Shown here: positions 25,942-27,920 of the stretch, piece after piece
How positions within the stretch are numbered: position 1 is the stretch's first letter
Layout of the letters: every line of letters starts with the position of its first letter
DNA from: a virus
Virus record (IMG/VR): IMGVR_UViG_3300027741_000215
Span: 1 to 27,920 of that record
Length of the DNA: 27,920 nt
Direction: 5' to 3' (one strand)
The notes under the pieces: model-generated
Databases searched by the model: none
Told to the model about the DNA's origin: nothing
The model's input: the letters and a program-made list of their open reading frames with translations, nothing else
Made by a program: the position numbers and the translations under genes

Positions 25942-26561
25942 GTTTTACTTTTGAGGAAGGGTCAGGCTTCTCAGCCTTTGCTTTATTCAATGCAATCAAA
26001 TTACATTTTACCTCTGATAGTTATGATTATTTTAAGTATGGCGGTAAAACCAATGTCTCAAAGGATACTTTTGCCAACCGAAAGGACAAGTATACATTCT
26101 ATCGCCTGTCCAGAAAATACAATCTCCAAGACCTAAGGGACTTTTATATCTCCAATTTCTTGGTTAAGGATGTAAATTGGGTTGGTGATATTGCCAATGC
26201 CGAAGGTGAAGAAAACTACAAGATATGGCAAAAAAGAAACCAGCGCTTGACATATGAGTTTGAACAAGATATAATACGTATCTTAGAACAGGCAGATAAT
26301 CCAGATGAACTGATTGTGGTACCATCTGGTGGTTATCCGGCATTGTTACTAGGTGCAAAGCAGCACAAGATTTGTATTGAAACACTGGTGATACTTGATG
26401 ACATTATGAATTTCTTTCCTATGTGGAACAAAAAGATATCCGATGATATTATATGGCCAACATACCAAAGAAAATGTATGAGGTATAAACCTTTCATTCA
26501 GTATGACAAAGAGAAGTTTAAAACCATTCTTAAAGAAAGTATTAAAGAATTATGTCAGTGA
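25938..26561 (+). CDS. 59: gp59-like replicative helicase loader, 207 aa
   Basis: Length (207 vs 217 aa in T4) and pattern match T4 gp59, which loads the gp41 helicase on gp32-coated DNA. Landmarks are FALFNAIKLHFTSDSYDYFK, the KTNVSKDTFANRKDKYTFYR block, LSRKYNLQDLRDFYISNFL, then VNWVGDIANAEGEENY, FEQDIIRILEQ, ICIETLVILDDIMNFF and a basic end. It lies a short distance from gene 32, as in T4. No catalytic motif is expected for this loader. Confidence 0.8.
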   Translation: MSFTFEEGSGFSAFALFNAIKLHFTSDSYDYFKYGGKTNVSKDTFANRKDKYTFYRLSRKYNLQDLRDFYISNFLVKDVNWVGDIANAEGEENYKIWQKRNQRLTYEFEQDIIRILEQADNPDELIVVPSGGYPALLLGAKQHKICIETLVILDDIMNFFPMWNKKISDDIIWPTYQRKCMRYKPFIQYDKEKFKTILKESIKELCQ

Positions 26562-27052
26562 AAATCTCAAAAATTTATTTGGACATGGATGGCGTAATCT
26601 GTGACTTCCATAAGAGATATGAAGAAATGTTTGGTACATTACCAGAACGTGATGACAAGTCAAAAAAGTTCCATAAGAATTTTGATACATTTATTGAGGC
26701 AAGAAGTTTCGCAACACTGGACATGATGCCAGGAGCCATTGCACTCATTCGTTCATTGGAACAAATGTATGAAGAATATGGTGTTCCAACCGAGATTCTT
26801 TCATCTACTGCATCACCAAAACGACATGATGAAATTAAAGTACAGAAAGAAGAATGGCTCCAGAAACATGGAGTTACATTCAAACAAAATTTTGTTCCAG
26901 GCAAACAATTGAAATATAAGTTTGCTGAACATGATGCACTAATTATTGATGATACTGTAAGTGTTATTGATGATTGGCGTAGAGCAGGTGGTCTTGCAAT
27001 ATGGCATAATAATGTGCCGGCCACTCTGGCAATGTTGAAAGTTTGGCTTTGA
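26552..27052 (+). CDS. HAD-superfamily phosphatase (5'-nucleotidase-like), 166 aa
   Basis: ATG 26552 overlaps the gp59 stop by 10 nt. Motif I is DMDGV (Asp 11 nucleophile, Asp 13 acid/base) in IYLDMDGVICDFHKRYEEMF. A Thr/Ser in ILSSTA is the likely motif II, a Lys in PGKQLKY motif III, and IIDDT motif IV. The length and pattern resemble 5'(3')-deoxyribonucleotidases, which remove phosphate from nucleoside monophosphates. A nucleotide-salvage role in infection would fit. Confidence 0.8.
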   Translation: MSVKISKIYLDMDGVICDFHKRYEEMFGTLPERDDKSKKFHKNFDTFIEARSFATLDMMPGAIALIRSLEQMYEEYGVPTEILSSTASPKRHDEIKVQKEEWLQKHGVTFKQNFVPGKQLKYKFAEHDALIIDDTVSVIDDWRRAGGLAIWHNNVPATLAMLKVWL

Positions 27053-27057
27053 AATTG

Positions 27058-27065
27058 GATAAATA
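27058..27065 (+). promoter_or_regulatory. T4-type late promoter box
   Basis: GATAAATA, 22 bp before ATG 27088 and just after the phosphatase stop. Third late box in the window, in the same position relative to a gene start as that at 19232. Confidence 0.65.
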
Positions 27066-27087
27066 TAATATAACTTAGGAGACACTC

Positions 27088-27468
27088 ATGGAATACAAAT
27101 CAGTTCAACACAAAATCTACATGGAACGTGCCGGACTTCTTAAAAAAAATGAAGAAGTTGAACAGATTGATGAATCATATTCCGAAGAATTAACGCCATC
27201 TAAACATGGTAGTTTTTCGGTAAAAAGCAAAGTCATTTCACCAAAAGAAGGTTTTCATAAAGGAGAGCATGTTGGAATGGATACATTGGTACACAAAGGA
27301 ACTGTTCAACATAAGGACAATTCAAAACCTACCAAATTTGAAGTTCATAATCATGTAAATCGTGGACTTACTTTTCAGACACATCATTCCGATGAAGAAA
27401 AACAAGCAATAAAACAGCATTTCGTAAAGAACAAGTATGCAGGTAAAGGAACAGATATAACTGATTGA
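27088..27468 (+). CDS. Hypothetical late protein, 126 aa
   Basis: AGGAGA (27078-27083) and a late promoter box precede ATG 27088. The protein has a helical start (EYKSVQHKIYMERAGLLKKN), an acidic patch (EEVEQIDESYSEEL), then a Lys/His-rich region (HKGEHVGMDTLVHKGTVQHK) and a basic helical end. The charged N-terminus resembles phage capsid/scaffold-associated small proteins, but no motif is decisive. Timing should be late. Confidence 0.6.
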   Translation: MEYKSVQHKIYMERAGLLKKNEEVEQIDESYSEELTPSKHGSFSVKSKVISPKEGFHKGEHVGMDTLVHKGTVQHKDNSKPTKFEVHNHVNRGLTFQTHHSDEEKQAIKQHFVKNKYAGKGTDITD

Positions 27469-27490
27469 TAAAAGTATGCCAAAAGAATTC

Positions 27491-27519
27491 TTGACACAGG
27501 CTTCGGCCTGTGTTAGAAT
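27491..27519 (+). promoter_or_regulatory. Gene 32 promoter with a palindrome in its spacer
   Basis: TTGACA (27491-27496), 17-bp spacer, TAGAAT (27514-27519). ACACAGGC (27494-27501), TTCG, GCCTGTGT (27506-27513) is a perfect 8-bp inverted repeat that fills the spacer and overlaps the -35. It could be an operator or, in RNA from upstream, a stable UUCG hairpin. The ATG of gene 32 is 75 bp downstream. Confidence 0.8.
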
Positions 27520-27593
27520 ACAAGAACATTATGAATAATGTGGACAATCCGTTTATAAATTTTATACTCCGTTAATACTAGAAAGGTAATACA

Positions 27594-27920
27594 ATGGTAG
27601 ATTTTTCAAAAATGAAAAAGAGTTCAGGCAATCTGGACAAACTCAAAACAGCCGTAGAAGCTCTTAACGCTTCATCAGAAGGTGCCTCTGACAAAGAAAA
27701 ATTCTGGCGACCTGAAGTTGACAAAGCAGGTAACGGCATGGCAACAATCCGATTCTTACCCGCATCACCAGCCGATGGTGAAGATGGATTACCTTGGGTT
27801 AAAATCTTTGGTCATGGTTTTCAAGGTCCTTCTGGTTGGCTTATTGACAACTGCTTGACGACTAAGAATCAGCAATGTCCTGTGTGTGAACACAATTCTA
27901 CTCTGTGGAATTCAGGCATT
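27594..27920 (+). CDS. 32: gp32-like single-stranded DNA-binding protein (N-terminal part)
   Basis: ATG 27594 follows GAAAGGTAA. The frame stays open to the right edge, so only 109 residues are seen. The basic start (MVDFSKMKKSSGNLDKLK) suits the N-terminal cooperativity domain. The block ATIRFLPASP...LPWVKIFGHGF and the zinc ligand set H-x12-C-x7-C-x2-C (GHG ... NCL ... QQCPVC) match the T4 gp32 core (H-x12-C-x9-C-x2-C). It coats single-stranded DNA and organises the phage replisome; the gp59-like loader lies upstream. It has its own sigma70-type promoter at 27491. Confidence 0.85.
   Translation, partial: MVDFSKMKKSSGNLDKLKTAVEALNASSEGASDKEKFWRPEVDKAGNGMATIRFLPASPADGEDGLPWVKIFGHGFQGPSGWLIDNCLTTKNQQCPVCEHNSTLWNSGI

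Noticed and set aside
26575-27024. Minus-strand open frame of 149 codons
   Set aside because: It is the shadow of the HAD phosphatase gene, which has all catalytic motifs; no gene in the window is on the minus strand.

Overview
The window is one stretch of an A+T-rich, tightly packed tailed-phage genome of the T4-like (myovirus) superfamily. Every gene I can support is on the + strand. Start and stop codons commonly overlap (ATGA, TAATG, TGATG), and nearly all of the DNA is coding. T4-type landmarks are a gene 32 single-stranded DNA-binding protein (27594 to the right edge), a gp59-like helicase loader (25938-26561), a gp33-like late-transcription coactivator (25088-25309) and three T4-style late promoter boxes (GATAAATA at 19232, 24197 and 27058). 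PhoH, a CobS-like AAA+ ATPase, a PD-(D/E)XK nuclease and collar-domain tail proteins fit the cyanophage/pelagiphage branch of that superfamily.

Layout. 1-5.8 kb is a cluster of about 24 small genes, many of unknown function, with tandem duplications, a stereotyped ribosome-binding leader (GAGGTAAAATT-ATG type) and strong sigma70-type promoters at 486, 993 and 4355. 5.8-10.9 kb carries three P-loop ATPases (two unassigned AAA proteins and a CobS/MoxR-type one) among conserved phage proteins, behind promoters at 5796 and 9330. 10.9-18.5 kb is a long run of small membrane, lipoprotein and metabolic genes: metallophosphoesterase, GalE-like epimerase and a 2OG-Fe(II) oxygenase. 18.5-23.0 kb has PhoH, three tandem small fibre-tip-like proteins, a fibre-assembly-like protein, a Cas4/RecB-like nuclease and three tandem tail-collar proteins. 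23.0-24.2 kb is an accessory island. 24.2-27.9 kb returns to replication and late-control genes (a SleB-like hydrolase, gp33, a second 2OG oxygenase, gp59, a HAD phosphatase, gp32).

The most unusual part is the island at 23.0-24.2 kb. It holds (i) a circularly permuted, two-piece tmRNA gene behind a perfect TTGACA-N17-TATAAT promoter, with the acceptor (CCA) half upstream of the tag-coding half; (ii) a 24-codon gene that is an excellent match to PqqA, the precursor peptide of pyrroloquinoline quinone, with its own consensus promoter and terminator; and (iii) a secreted outer-membrane beta-barrel protein. PQQ is the cofactor of methanol dehydrogenases, so the sequence suggests a Gram-negative methylotrophic host, possibly a streamlined Methylophilaceae/OM43-type betaproteobacterium. 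The host is inference. My working model is that host RNA polymerase transcribes this island early to support ribosome rescue, to supply PQQ precursor for methanol oxidation during infection, and to modify the cell envelope.
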